Virus record (IMG/VR): IMGVR_UViG_3300009034_000994
Coordinates: 1 to 22,986 of that record
From: a virus
DNA length: 22,986 bases
Strand: one strand, 5' to 3'
Part shown: positions 5,029 through 13,054 of the stretch, piece by piece
Layout: each line of letters starts with the position of its first letter
How positions within the stretch are numbered: the stretch's first letter is position 1
Position numbers and translations under genes: made by a program
Notes under the pieces: model-generated
What the model was told of the DNA's origin: nothing
The model's database searches: none
The model's input: only the letters and a program-made list of their open reading frames with translations

Positions 5029-7714
5029 TCCATCTGTCCCATTGAAAAGATGTGCTGTTGGTACAATCCTTAATCTGGGTTTTCCCCGTTGATCGTTTCG
5101 GAATCAATCTTGAAATGTATCGAATCTTATCCAGTTGCTCCTCGGTTGAATATGTATCAGCCTCCCACTCCAGAGGGAAAACGAGTTTATCAGATTTTGC
5201 CCATAATGAACGTGATCCGAGAGCATCAGAGAATTTTACCTGCCCAATAGGTTGATCTTCAGGGATACCGTTAGTGGGATTAGTTTCAAAAACATATTTT
5301 TTCCATCCCTCCTCACCAATTGATCGGTCAACGTCATAAGCACCAATGTCCTTACTATCATCGGCAGTGAGAAAACAGGGGCTGTCAACATTCCACCCAC
5401 CGAACCTTGTTTTAATATTAAAATCCTCCGAGCCGGTAATTTCTGAAACGAATAGAGGGTCATCTGACGTGTTGCTTGTAGCAGAGGTATTGACATTATA
5501 AGTTCTATCAGTTATACAACAATAAGTTACCGATATAGAAACCTCGGAATAAATTCCGTATGAACTACCTTTATGAGAAATATTATTCTTAAAAATTATA
5601 GATCCCGTATTACTTTCAAAATAGATATTATATTGATTTCCAAAAAAAACATTATGATCGAAAATTTGACCAGCTTGATCTGAATGAATTCCAAAAATAG
5701 CATTATTATAAATTAAACTTTCCTGAACTGTATTTCCCCCGTAGGAAAATTTTATACCATTGCCCCCATTATAGAATTTACAATTTGAAATCAAGCAATC
5801 TGTATTAGTATCATTATCATAAGGATCAAATTCAATTCCTTGAAAATCATAAATACTATTCCATTTCAATAAAGTTCCGATATGATTTACCGTGTCAAGA
5901 ATATAAATGGCATTGTTGTATTGCTCCTGTCCATCAATCTTGAAACCGTTAATTTCAATATTACTTTCATTGATTTCGATCAATCGAAAATGAGCACCCA
6001 TATCATCGGAGCTCGTATCTGTTCTATACGCTCCACTTTTCGCACTAATTCCAAATTTATAAGAAGGGATTGTTTTACAAAATTCTGGATCGGTTGTAAT
6101 ACATCCAGCTCCAATTGTAAATCCTGAGTTAGTTTCATAATTACTTTCTGTTATTGTAATTGCTACACCACCTGGACGGATTAAATCAAAAGTCGTATTA
6201 TCATAAATTATATTATCTCTGATAGTACCAGTAAATCCAGATTGAGCATTCATACTTAATCCATATCTACTATTTTTAGTGATAGTATTATTTTCAATTG
6301 TCGCAGTAGAAGTAGCATTCTCAATATTTATTCCATCTATATTATCATAAAGGACATTATTATTAATATTGGTATTAACTGCACCCGTAGGAACTGAAGC
6401 CTTGCTTATTGCTATATTACAATTATTAATATAATTTTTCGTAACAATTCCAGCAGTAGCAGCACTCGAATTAAATCTAACTCCATATAAACCATTTGAA
6501 ATATAATTTTTTTCAATATTACCAGCAGCACCTAATGATACCAAGTAGATCATATTTGTTACCGCATTTATTATGTTGTTGTCTTTTATATCTCCCGTGA
6601 ATCCAGATGGTATATAAAGATTATTCGTAGCAATACTCAAACCATCTATTATGAAACCATATATATTTGTTCCTGTGGTTGTAAGTTCAATAAATCTGTT
6701 TATTGAAGAAGCTGCTCTTATCGTTGGAGTGAATCCATATAAAGGTTCAATTGAAATATTCACATTTATTAAAAGATTTTCAGTATAGATACCCGAATCC
6801 ATTACATTAATATAAGTTAAACCACCCATACTATTTTCAGCAAATTGTATTGTCAAATATGGCTCTTGAAAAGTTCCCGAATTAGCATCATCGCCACTTT
6901 TACTCACGTATTTTGTATCTGAATTATTTCCATCATGCTCAACCTCTCTTGAAACTTTTGACCCTACTCCACCGGTCAAGGTCGGTGTTTGTCCAAGTGC
7001 AGCTTGTATCTTTTCTCCTGTTATCGAATCAAGTACCCAGTCAGGAACCTCATAGGTTGCGGAGTCGAGAACCGTCACGATCGTAAACGCTCCTCCGAGC
7101 GCCGCCTCTGCTGCTACCGGATCAAAGTAAGGTAATTTAGCTGTTCCGTCAGGCGTGTGTCTATGTCCCCCATATCGCATTGAAAAATCAATATTCGTTT
7201 CCATGTAATAAGTTGATCCCGTCGCCGAAACTGCAAAATACATATCTTCAGCAGTGGAAGGATGATTTTCACCTGAAAGATAAACCGTAAGCCCTCCGGG
7301 GTCAGTATCGGTTGTCAATGTTATTGTATCACCATCTTGAGGAGTTGCCGTTCCCTGTACACATACAAGTATCATTATTAATTTACCGGTCGCCACTGCA
7401 GTGCCATCGACGAAAGTGCTTGCCCCGAGTTCATCTTTAATAGTCCCCATGATGTCGCCTTCTGTTTCATCATATAATTCAAATCTCCATTTATTCGTCC
7501 CGCCTCCATCAGACCGAGGCGTATTTATTACAGCGTTCGTAATATCTCCAATAGCATAATCAATTCCGAACTTTCTCACGTGCTTACAGTTTGTATCGTT
7601 GTAAGTTGTGATGGTCCTTAATGTCGTCGAGGTATTCGCCCCGATAACATTCTGCGCGTCCTCGAGATACTGAATAAGATAATCATAATCTATTTGAAGT
7701 TTTTCTTCTGCCAT
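5021..7714 (-). CDS. Tailspike / tail fibre with right-handed parallel beta-helix
   Basis: 897 codons from ATG 7714 (MAEEKLQIDYDYLIQYL) behind AGGAGAGG. An N-terminal structural part (about 1-265) precedes YVSKSGDDANSGTFQEPYLT, the usual entry motif of pectin-lyase-like beta-helix domains. From about 270 to 780 come repeated coil units with Asn ladders (IENNTITKNS, TIRDNIIYDN, NINNNVLYDN), the hallmark of a parallel beta-helix. Such proteins bind or cleave surface polysaccharide. The last ~100 residues (GIPEDQPIGQVKFSDALGSR) leave the helix and appear to continue in the +1 frame into 4525-5028. It follows the tape measure directly, unusual for a plain fibre, so it may be a tail-tip protein with an inserted beta-helix. 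Host specificity cannot be read. Confidence 0.8.
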   Translation of the reverse strand: MAEEKLQIDYDYLIQYLEDAQNVIGANTSTTLRTITTYNDTNCKHVRKFGIDYAIGDITNAVINTPRSDGGGTNKWRFELYDETEGDIMGTIKDELGASTFVDGTAVATGKLIMILVCVQGTATPQDGDTITLTTDTDPGGLTVYLSGENHPSTAEDMYFAVSATGSTYYMETNIDFSMRYGGHRHTPDGTAKLPYFDPVAAEAALGGAFTIVTVLDSATYEVPDWVLDSITGEKIQAALGQTPTLTGGVGSKVSREVEHDGNNSDTKYVSKSGDDANSGTFQEPYLTIQFAENSMGGLTYINVMDSGIYTENLLINVNISIEPLYGFTPTIRAASSINRFIELTTTGTNIYGFIIDGLSIATNNLYIPSGFTGDIKDNNIINAVTNMIYLVSLGAAGNIEKNYISNGLYGVRFNSSAATAGIVTKNYINNCNIAISKASVPTGAVNTNINNNVLYDNIDGINIENATSTATIENNTITKNSRYGLSMNAQSGFTGTIRDNIIYDNTTFDLIRPGGVAITITESNYETNSGFTIGAGCITTDPEFCKTIPSYKFGISAKSGAYRTDTSSDDMGAHFRLIEINESNIEINGFKIDGQEQYNNAIYILDTVNHIGTLLKWNSIYDFQGIEFDPYDNDTNTDCLISNCKFYNGGNGIKFSYGGNTVQESLIYNNAIFGIHSDQAGQIFDHNVFFGNQYNIYFESNTGSIIFKNNISHKGSSYGIYSEVSISVTYCCITDRTYNVNTSATSNTSDDPLFVSEITGSEDFNIKTRFGGWNVDSPCFLTADDSKDIGAYDVDRSIGEEGWKKYVFETNPTNGIPEDQPIGQVKFSDALGSRSLWAKSDKLVFPLEWEADTYSTEEQLDKIRYISRLIPKRSTGKTQIKDCTNSTSFQWDRWSD

Positions 7715-7715
7715 A

Positions 7716-10100
7716 TTAACCTCTCCTTATAATATCCACACCCATGTCCTCTCCGAACTCAATGAACTGCTCGAAAAGCGGACCCGGTTCGGGGCTGGTT
7801 ATTTCTACCTTATTTATCATCACCGAGCGTCTTTCGTCTCGATTTACAACTCCCCCAGCCTGCATACCCGGACTCGGCCGATTCGCCGGGATCGAGAGAG
7901 AAGCAAGATTGCCCATGCTTTTATTTATCGCTGTAAGCATTGGTAGAGTATTTGACGTTACGCTTTCTTTTTTAACAACAAACTCCCCACCCTCGACATT
8001 AATATTTTTTCCGCCTTGTGAATGTGGCGGGCCAGTTACCTTTCCGCCTTGAGCAAAGACAAAGCCTCCTTTTTTAAAAAATCCGGGAATGGTTGGTATT
8101 CCTAAAAGAGTCATTATACCTTTCATTAAAATCATTTTGCCAATCATTTTCGTTATCCCTTTAGCTACATCAATAGCTATATCTCGAAAATTTTTTTTAA
8201 ATTTTTCGCCCTCAAGACCCATTTCAAAAAGTTCGTCGATATAGCTATCTGCTGTTGAGGTAATCTGTTTATTCCAAATTTCCTGAATTGATTTAGCAAA
8301 TCCCTCCTCTATTTTCACTTTCTTTTTTCCATGCTTTTCTATTATCTTATCAAGATTAGTTTCATGCTGTTCACGAAGACCCTCCATCATTACTCCATGT
8401 TCAGACCGCTTAATTTTTCTTTCTTCAAGCATAAGGTCAAGACCTTCCCGTGCTCTCTGAAATCTTTCGTTCTCCTTGATTTCATCCAATGCCCGTTGGT
8501 TTTCAACGTAAGCATAATAATCAGCTATGTCCGCCTTTTTCTTTTCAGTTTCTTCCTCTGCCTTTTGAGTCTGTTCCTTTTCCTTTTCTCTCAGATTGTC
8601 AAAAGCTACCGATTCCTGAGCATAGACCTCACGAATCTCCTGATGTGCTTTGACTATTGCTGCTGCTGATTTCGTCACCGGTATTCCTAATTCAATAGCC
8701 CTTTCAATTACTGAAATATTTTTTGCTTGAGCCTCCTCATTCTCCTTAAGATTTTCTGTATATTTCGTTTGAGATTTACTTAAGGCTTCCAAACCCAACC
8801 CAGCAGTTGTCAAACTTTTTCCCCATGCCGTCTGAATAACAACATAATTATTAGTTGCCTTGATCCCTTTATTGATTTTATCATTCAAATTAATATATTC
8901 TTGAGAGGTGAGCTTAATAGCAGCTTTGAGTCCCCTGTTCGCTGCCTCAAGTCTTACAATATCTTTTTCGGCTTCTTTCGCCTTAATCAAAATCATCTGC
9001 CGGGCAAGTGCTCTCTGCTGCTCGTTTAATTTTCTCGCTTCTTTTGTATTAATACGATAAGCACCCGAAAGATCATCGACACCTGTAACAACCTCAGGAA
9101 GAATGTCTTTAAGCTTAACAGATATTCTCCGAAACTCCTCATTCTCGGCAGCCGTTCTTTTTGTTTTGCCTTCGAGTTCAGCGTATCTTGTTATTAATTT
9201 ATCGGTCGTATCGGACGTCTTTAGTTGTGCTGCCGATTGCTCTACCATTTCAAGACGATAATCAGCCGTAGAGGTCAAGAGTCTGCTGAGTAACTTGATT
9301 GCCGGAGCAAATAGGGGCATAAGCTTACCGCCCAGAGTTACTGCCCAGTCCTCAAGTTTTGCCCGCAGAATTCTTACCTGATTAGCGAACCCTCCGGAGG
9401 TTCTCTGAAAATCACCGATAGCATCAGACGAACCTTCAGTAATCATCTTGAGGGCAACGAGTGCTCGTTCCTGTGCGTCAATTGTTCCTTTTACCTCCCG
9501 ACCGGTATCATCAAGGATTTTCTGCTTCAATGCAGTGTCGCTCAAGACCACTCCGTATTTTCTTACAGTTTCAAAATTCCCAACAAGAGCTGATTGTATA
9601 TCTCGAAGTACCTCGCCTGTGGGCAGGTTATTGAAACTCGCAATATCTCTCGCGAGTTTCACCACATCACCTGACAAAGCTGCTGCTGCCTTCCTGTCAA
9701 GTCCTAACGGTACGAATAAATCCTGTACGCTTGACAAGAACTTTCTCGCCTCGATAGTCGAAAGACCATAAGCAGCAACAAGTTCGTCGGACATTAATTT
9801 CGCCTCTTTCTCCACACCCCGGAAAACTGTCTTGAACTTTGCGTTGACCTCTTGAAACTCGCTTGCTTTCTTTATTAATTTTCCAAAAGCTATTGCAACC
9901 ACACCGGTCAGGACACCAGCAAAGGCAACATAACCACCTTTCAATTTTGAAAGAAATCCCTTGTGCTCTTTCATTTTTTTCTGCTGCTTGGTTATTTTAT
10001 CCGAGGTTTTATCGACAGCTTTATCGAATTTCTTAATTCCAGTAATAGCACCTTTTTCATCGGTCACAATTTCATATCTTAATTGTTGAGCATCAGGCAT
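7716..10100 (-). CDS. Tail tape measure protein
   Basis: 794 aa from ATG 10100, coupled as TAATG to the stop of the -1-frame chaperone extension. Tape measure features: a basic coil start (KITKQQKKMKEHKGFLSKL) and a hydrophobic segment (about 57-73, YVAFAGVLTGVVAIAFG). The conserved tape-measure domain follows (FQEVNAKFKTVFRGVEKEA, GNFETVRKYGVVLS, FQRTSGGFANQVRILRAKLEDW). Then comes a long charged helical region (about 300-600) and a Gly-rich hydrophobic C-terminus (FFKKGGFVFAQGG). It sets tail length and is ejected into the host envelope; at about 1.5 Angstrom per residue a tail near 120 nm is expected. Identification is secure from motif, length and position after the chaperone. Confidence 0.93.
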   Translation of the reverse strand: MPDAQQLRYEIVTDEKGAITGIKKFDKAVDKTSDKITKQQKKMKEHKGFLSKLKGGYVAFAGVLTGVVAIAFGKLIKKASEFQEVNAKFKTVFRGVEKEAKLMSDELVAAYGLSTIEARKFLSSVQDLFVPLGLDRKAAAALSGDVVKLARDIASFNNLPTGEVLRDIQSALVGNFETVRKYGVVLSDTALKQKILDDTGREVKGTIDAQERALVALKMITEGSSDAIGDFQRTSGGFANQVRILRAKLEDWAVTLGGKLMPLFAPAIKLLSRLLTSTADYRLEMVEQSAAQLKTSDTTDKLITRYAELEGKTKRTAAENEEFRRISVKLKDILPEVVTGVDDLSGAYRINTKEARKLNEQQRALARQMILIKAKEAEKDIVRLEAANRGLKAAIKLTSQEYINLNDKINKGIKATNNYVVIQTAWGKSLTTAGLGLEALSKSQTKYTENLKENEEAQAKNISVIERAIELGIPVTKSAAAIVKAHQEIREVYAQESVAFDNLREKEKEQTQKAEEETEKKKADIADYYAYVENQRALDEIKENERFQRAREGLDLMLEERKIKRSEHGVMMEGLREQHETNLDKIIEKHGKKKVKIEEGFAKSIQEIWNKQITSTADSYIDELFEMGLEGEKFKKNFRDIAIDVAKGITKMIGKMILMKGIMTLLGIPTIPGFFKKGGFVFAQGGKVTGPPHSQGGKNINVEGGEFVVKKESVTSNTLPMLTAINKSMGNLASLSIPANRPSPGMQAGGVVNRDERRSVMINKVEITSPEPGPLFEQFIEFGEDMGVDIIRRG

Positions 10101-10758
10101 TAGTCCGTCCTTTTTCTCCTCGCAAGTCTTTTGGCGACCTTGCTCGTTTGGTACTCAAGTTCCCTCTCTCGCCGGAGGAGGAGCTTGACCTTGAGGAGCG
10201 GGATTTTAATTTCTCTAAGTTTCGGAAGCGTGCAGGTAACCTTTCCCGAAAACCGGGAGATTTTTGTAACCGGTTTGACCCATCCCCGCTCGATGATGCT
10301 CCGATATAGGTCCGTAACTGTGGGTCGGATTCCAGAATCGAATCGGCGATTTCCGAGAGTTTTTTTTTGAAGTCGTCAATATTGAATTTGTAAACTCGAA
10401 GAAAAATTTCAGCTAACTCTTTCGGAGTTACGTATTCATTGAAATATCGGTCAGAAAATCTTAAATATCCGACCTCTTTCAAAAGCCTTATAAAATCTTT
10501 TCGCACCATTGCATAAGAAAAAACCCTCCGCAATTGTGAACGGAGAGTTTCCATCTTTTTCTTATACTTCCAACTTTTTCCGGTAGGCAAGGTCATCCTT
10601 TCTGTATCAGCCTGAAAATACAAAAGAAACTGTGTGAACCTCGGCACGAACTCATCATAATATTTTGATATGCCAAGCATTTTAAGTTCAAGTCTTTTCT
10701 TCTTCGGTCCAACAAGGAAGACCTTCCGTTCCTCATTGAGAATTTGAGTATCTTCCAT
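10093..10758 (-). CDS. Tail assembly chaperone, zero-frame product (lambda gpG-like)
   Basis: 221 codons from ATG 10758 (MEDTQILNEERKVFLVG). The first ~133 residues look like a genuine mainly helical protein (EFVPRFTQFLLYFQADTE, SYAMVRKDFIRLLKEVGYL) and sit just before the tape measure, the invariant place of gpG/gpGT chaperones. Codons 131-133 are three AAA in an A9 run. Beyond there the zero frame soon degrades to a Ser/Arg-rich sequence (KSRSSRSSSSSGERG) typical of out-of-frame reading, while the -1 frame is open and protein-like. The zero-frame stop lies inside the tape measure gene. The chaperone role rests on position and the frameshift signature, not on sequence similarity. Confidence 0.7.
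   Translation of the reverse strand: MEDTQILNEERKVFLVGPKKKRLELKMLGISKYYDEFVPRFTQFLLYFQADTERMTLPTGKSWKYKKKMETLRSQLRRVFSYAMVRKDFIRLLKEVGYLRFSDRYFNEYVTPKELAEIFLRVYKFNIDDFKKKLSEIADSILESDPQLRTYIGASSSGDGSNRLQKSPGFRERLPARFRNLEKLKSRSSRSSSSSGERGNLSTKRARSPKDLRGEKGRTNA
10100..10758 (-). CDS. Tail assembly chaperone -1 frameshift product (lambda gpGT-like)
   Basis: Slippage by -1 on the A9 run at 10368-10360 would add 86 codons, giving about 219 aa. The extension reads TLGNRRFDSGIRPTVTDLYR, continues with IIERGWVKPVTKISRFSGK and KLREIKIPLLKVKLLLRRE, and ends LARRKRTD. Its TAA (10102-10100) overlaps the tape measure ATG as TAATG, the coupling seen at other junctions here, whereas the zero-frame stop does not. 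The -1 frame has a TGA just four codons before the A9, so it opens exactly at the slippery site. An A10 read as A9 would give the same picture, so reads must be checked. Confidence 0.6.
10360..10368 (-). promoter_or_regulatory. A9 slippery site for -1 frameshifting
   Basis: Nine consecutive A on the minus strand in zero frame as TTC AAA AAA AAA CTC, containing the canonical heptamer A AAA AAA. GC-containing sequence follows that could fold, but I did not resolve a firm pseudoknot. Position within a pre-tape-measure gene matches known G/GT sites. Confidence 0.6.
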
Positions 10759-10759
10759 A

Positions 10760-11275
10760 CTACCTCTCGAATCTGAAATATGCTAAATTTCTCTGCGTAT
10801 CTGAAACAGTCGTATCCCGCAGAGCTTCAATCATGGCTGGTATTTCAGCATAATCAAGATTACCTGTCAAGGTCTCTGCCAGATCAGTGGATTTGCCTTT
10901 AAGAATCACGAACTCAACAGCCTTGTTATTTTGAAGTTCAGAAACAAGTCTGAATCTGAAGGTAGGCGGGTCAATGTAATCCTCGCCATAAAACAGGTAA
11001 TCCCACACACTATCGCCATTGTCAATCACGCCTCCACGTGCCAACCTCATTATCACGGCAGTCCATTCGAGAATAAGCAGATTGATCGTGAGACCGAATC
11101 TTATCAAATCCTTTCTCACAAGATTCTGCGGGACTCCGTCAAGAAACTCCACGTATTCCGCTGTCGGTGTTATCGGTTTTTCAGCCCGACAATAAAACGC
11201 CGGCTGTGTCTCTGCATCAAGATAGACGTCCATCTCTTTCAAGAAAAACGCCTCTGCGTCTTTAGGTGAAAACAT
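10760..11275 (-). CDS. Major tail tube-like protein, 171 aa
   Basis: Start ATG 11275 overlaps the upstream stop as TAATG behind AAGGAGG. The protein has alternating beta-rich and helical segments, including TAEYVEFLDGVPQNLVRKDL, TINLLILEWTAVIMRLARGG, PTFRFRLVSELQNNKAVEFV and ILKGKS. A hydrophobic core with a rim strand such as NNKAVEFVILKG is what tail tube subunits (lambda gpV/SPP1 gp17.1 fold) show. It lies one base from the chaperone gene, and tube, chaperone, tape measure is the standard order. I assign the tube role on order and size; sequence similarity is not certain. Confidence 0.6.
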   Translation of the reverse strand: MFSPKDAEAFFLKEMDVYLDAETQPAFYCRAEKPITPTAEYVEFLDGVPQNLVRKDLIRFGLTINLLILEWTAVIMRLARGGVIDNGDSVWDYLFYGEDYIDPPTFRFRLVSELQNNKAVEFVILKGKSTDLAETLTGNLDYAEIPAMIEALRDTTVSDTQRNLAYFRFER

Positions 11276-11847
11276 TATATTACCTCCTTAAAAGGAAATT
11301 TTTTTAATTTTGATTTAGGATTGCAATTATAAATTTTAGCACTCCATCTATGCCTATCGAAATCATCTATCCAATTTTTCAACAATCGCCGGATGCCATT
11401 CTTTTCAGCGGGAGTGATCTCTGTATCAAACCTACCTTCATAATAATGAAGTAATCCATTTTCGTCTTCATAATAATCGTACCCAACCAGATATATCTCA
11501 TCAAAACCAAGAAGCTCGGCAATTTGTAAAGCTACATATCCGGTATGTCTCCCTTCCGAAATTCCTCTGAGAAAACTGTAATAATAATCAACTCTCTTGT
11601 GCTCAGAAAGAATCGGGCCGATAAGAACTCGACCATCTTCAATTGGATGTTTGTCAATCCATTCAAGAAAAAATCCATCACAAAAAATCTGATAATCTAT
11701 CCGAGTATCAACAAAACAACGATTGACCGCTATCCTTGTAATCTTACTATCCAGATTTGAGAAGTCAAAATCATTCACACTCGACCCCCCGGCTATTAGT
11801 ACACATTTCCCCGTTTCAAGATTTTTTAATTCATTGATTTCTCTCAC
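11275..11847 (-). CDS. DUF115/MptE-like (sialyltransferase-fold) enzyme in the tail operon
   Basis: 190 aa from a GTG at 11847 that overlaps the upstream TGA, with AGGAG upstream. The N-terminus GKCVLIAGGSSVNDFDF (residues 13-29) with GGSS at 20-23, then RIAVNRCFV, DYQIFCDGFF (Asp57) and HTGYVALQIAELLGFDEIYL leading into VGYDYY (residues 101-126) match the pattern of DUF115/MptE-like and related glycosyltransferase-type Rossmann proteins. It likely binds a nucleotide-linked donor. It is not a known tail component, so it is an accessory gene between tail terminator and tail tube. Glycosylation of virion proteins or of host surface sugar is a hypothesis. Family call is fair; substrate unknown. 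Confidence 0.6.
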   Translation of the reverse strand: MREINELKNLETGKCVLIAGGSSVNDFDFSNLDSKITRIAVNRCFVDTRIDYQIFCDGFFLEWIDKHPIEDGRVLIGPILSEHKRVDYYYSFLRGISEGRHTGYVALQIAELLGFDEIYLVGYDYYEDENGLLHYYEGRFDTEITPAEKNGIRRLLKNWIDDFDRHRWSAKIYNCNPKSKLKKFPFKEVI

Positions 11848-12302
11848 GATGGTACTCCTGCCTCAAAATAACTCAAGAGTATTTGTGCCCGGTGACATAA
11901 AACCCCAACAAACATTGCTTCGTCCATTGATTCTATTCTTGCAGGCTCACTCCATCTTGCTTTCGTGCCACCGCCCAAATCTTGCAAAGCATCAAAGTGA
12001 TCAATTACGTCCTCGACTATACCTTCAAAAGTCTTTGCCGAGGCCACAACATCTTTGAGTCCGTACAAACCCCAGATTCGTATAGTATGAAACCTGCGAA
12101 TTACTGGAGGCGTATCAGATTCTTTTTGTCCTCTCATGCTTGACCAGTCAATTATCCATCCGTTGATTTTTCCGTTATCCAGAAACCCTTCGGCTATTTT
12201 CTCCCAACTAACAAGATGTCTCCGATAATCATTCACCTTACCTACATCTGATATCTTCTCAAGCTCTGTTTTAATTTGTGCTCTGATATTTGACCAGCTC
12301 AT
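11844..12302 (-). CDS. Tail terminator / minor tail completion-like protein, 152 aa
   Basis: ATG 12302 overlaps the upstream stop (ATGA) with GGAGG upstream. The protein begins MSWSNIRAQIKTELEKISDVG, the usual helix opening of small phage tail-completion proteins. It goes on with IRRFHTIRIWGLYGLKDVVA, KTFEGIVEDVIDHFDALQD and ends LCHRAQILLSYFEAG. This alpha/beta layout (N-terminal helix, strand with a Thr/Arg-Ile-Trp edge, long helix, final strand) is that of gpU/gp17-like tail terminators. Gene order (gp10-like, this gene, tube) supports it. Confidence 0.6.
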   Translation of the reverse strand: MSWSNIRAQIKTELEKISDVGKVNDYRRHLVSWEKIAEGFLDNGKINGWIIDWSSMRGQKESDTPPVIRRFHTIRIWGLYGLKDVVASAKTFEGIVEDVIDHFDALQDLGGGTKARWSEPARIESMDEAMFVGVLCHRAQILLSYFEAGVPS

Positions 12303-12707
12303 GTTACCTCCATTAATTTTTTGCCAACCCTGACTCCGAGTTTTTCGAATTGAGCCTTAACATACGACTCGGAAATATTCACGGCCTTACGAAAAAACTT
12401 TTGTCCTTTGGTTCTCTTCAATTTTTTCTTTCTTGCAACAAGAAAGGCAACCTGTTTTGAGGTGATTTTCGGATACCTGCTTTTCAAAGCATTCCATAGA
12501 GAGGTACCAGCCGAACTTTTCTCGACCCATCTTCGAATTGATTGCTGCCCTGTTCTCGAAACCGGGAGGTGTCAACTTATCCGCCTCGAACTTTACCTTG
12601 ATTAACGAATTGTCAAGAGCAATCCGGCCCTCCCTTGCCATCATCACCTCAGCTTTCGGAGGATCGTGGAGCAAAATTCGAGGTTTGTGTAATTTGACTT
12701 CGTACAT
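12299..12707 (-). CDS. HK97 gp10-like head-tail/tail completion protein, broken by a +1 frame change near 12575
   Basis: ATG 12707 (AAGGG upstream, one base after the preceding TGA) begins MYEVKLHKPRILLHDPPKAE and runs to ADKLTPP. There the continuation is in the +1 frame: VSRTGQQSIRRWVEKSSAG, SLWNALKSRYPKITSKQVAF, KGQKFFRKAVNISE, ending at 12299. That second half is typical of HK97 gp10-like proteins (RTG...SIR near the middle, KGxxFFxxA near the end). Skipping one base at ACA CCT CCC GGT gives a 135-aa protein of normal size, and the span is 409 bases (3n+1). The unshifted frame instead gives a Cys/Lys-rich unlikely tail to 12387. Sequencing insertion in CCC, true mutation or +1 slippage on CCC are all possible. 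Confidence 0.65.
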
Positions 12708-12708
12708 A

Positions 12709-13044
12709 TCAACCCTTACACTGCATCTTAATATCAACGCCGGAAATCACCGGACTCCCACCGCCGAGAGTATAGACCACACGAACGTACCGGCCGAAAT
12801 TTGTTGACGGGATTATATTCTGTCCCGCTGCGGTTAACGTTACAGATGATTCTATATTATCCCATACAATTTTGTCCGGGGATGATTGAAGCTGAACAGT
12901 CAAGGTGGGGCTTGACCCAGCAAAACCTCTTGCCTTAATGTGCAAAAGCAACTGTTCCGCCCAACCCTTTTCAAACTCTCGACTTCTCCCGCTTGCATTT
13001 AAGGTCGCATTTGTCAAGATTTCATCTATCGCTGTCATTAACAT
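12709..13044 (-). CDS. 111-aa beta-sandwich virion protein, unknown family
   Basis: ATG 13044 has GGAGG with six-base spacing; a second ATG two codons later is less well placed. After a helical start the protein alternates beta strands (SPTLTVQLQSSPDKIVWDN, SSVTLTAAGQNIIP, GRYVRVVYTLGGG), a pattern of small Ig- or galactose-binding-like virion domains. It is between the connector-like gene and the gp10-like gene, so it should be a neck, decoration or tail accessory. No catalytic residues. It ends two bases before the next ATG. Confidence 0.6.
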   Translation of the reverse strand: MLMTAIDEILTNATLNASGRSREFEKGWAEQLLLHIKARGFAGSSPTLTVQLQSSPDKIVWDNIESSVTLTAAGQNIIPSTNFGRYVRVVYTLGGGSPVISGVDIKMQCKG

Positions 13045-13054
13045 AATATGCCTC

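Noticed and set aside
12387-12737. 116-codon frame as a complete gene
   Set aside because: Its second half (Cys/Lys-rich) is out of frame; the gp10-like continuation is in the +1 frame.
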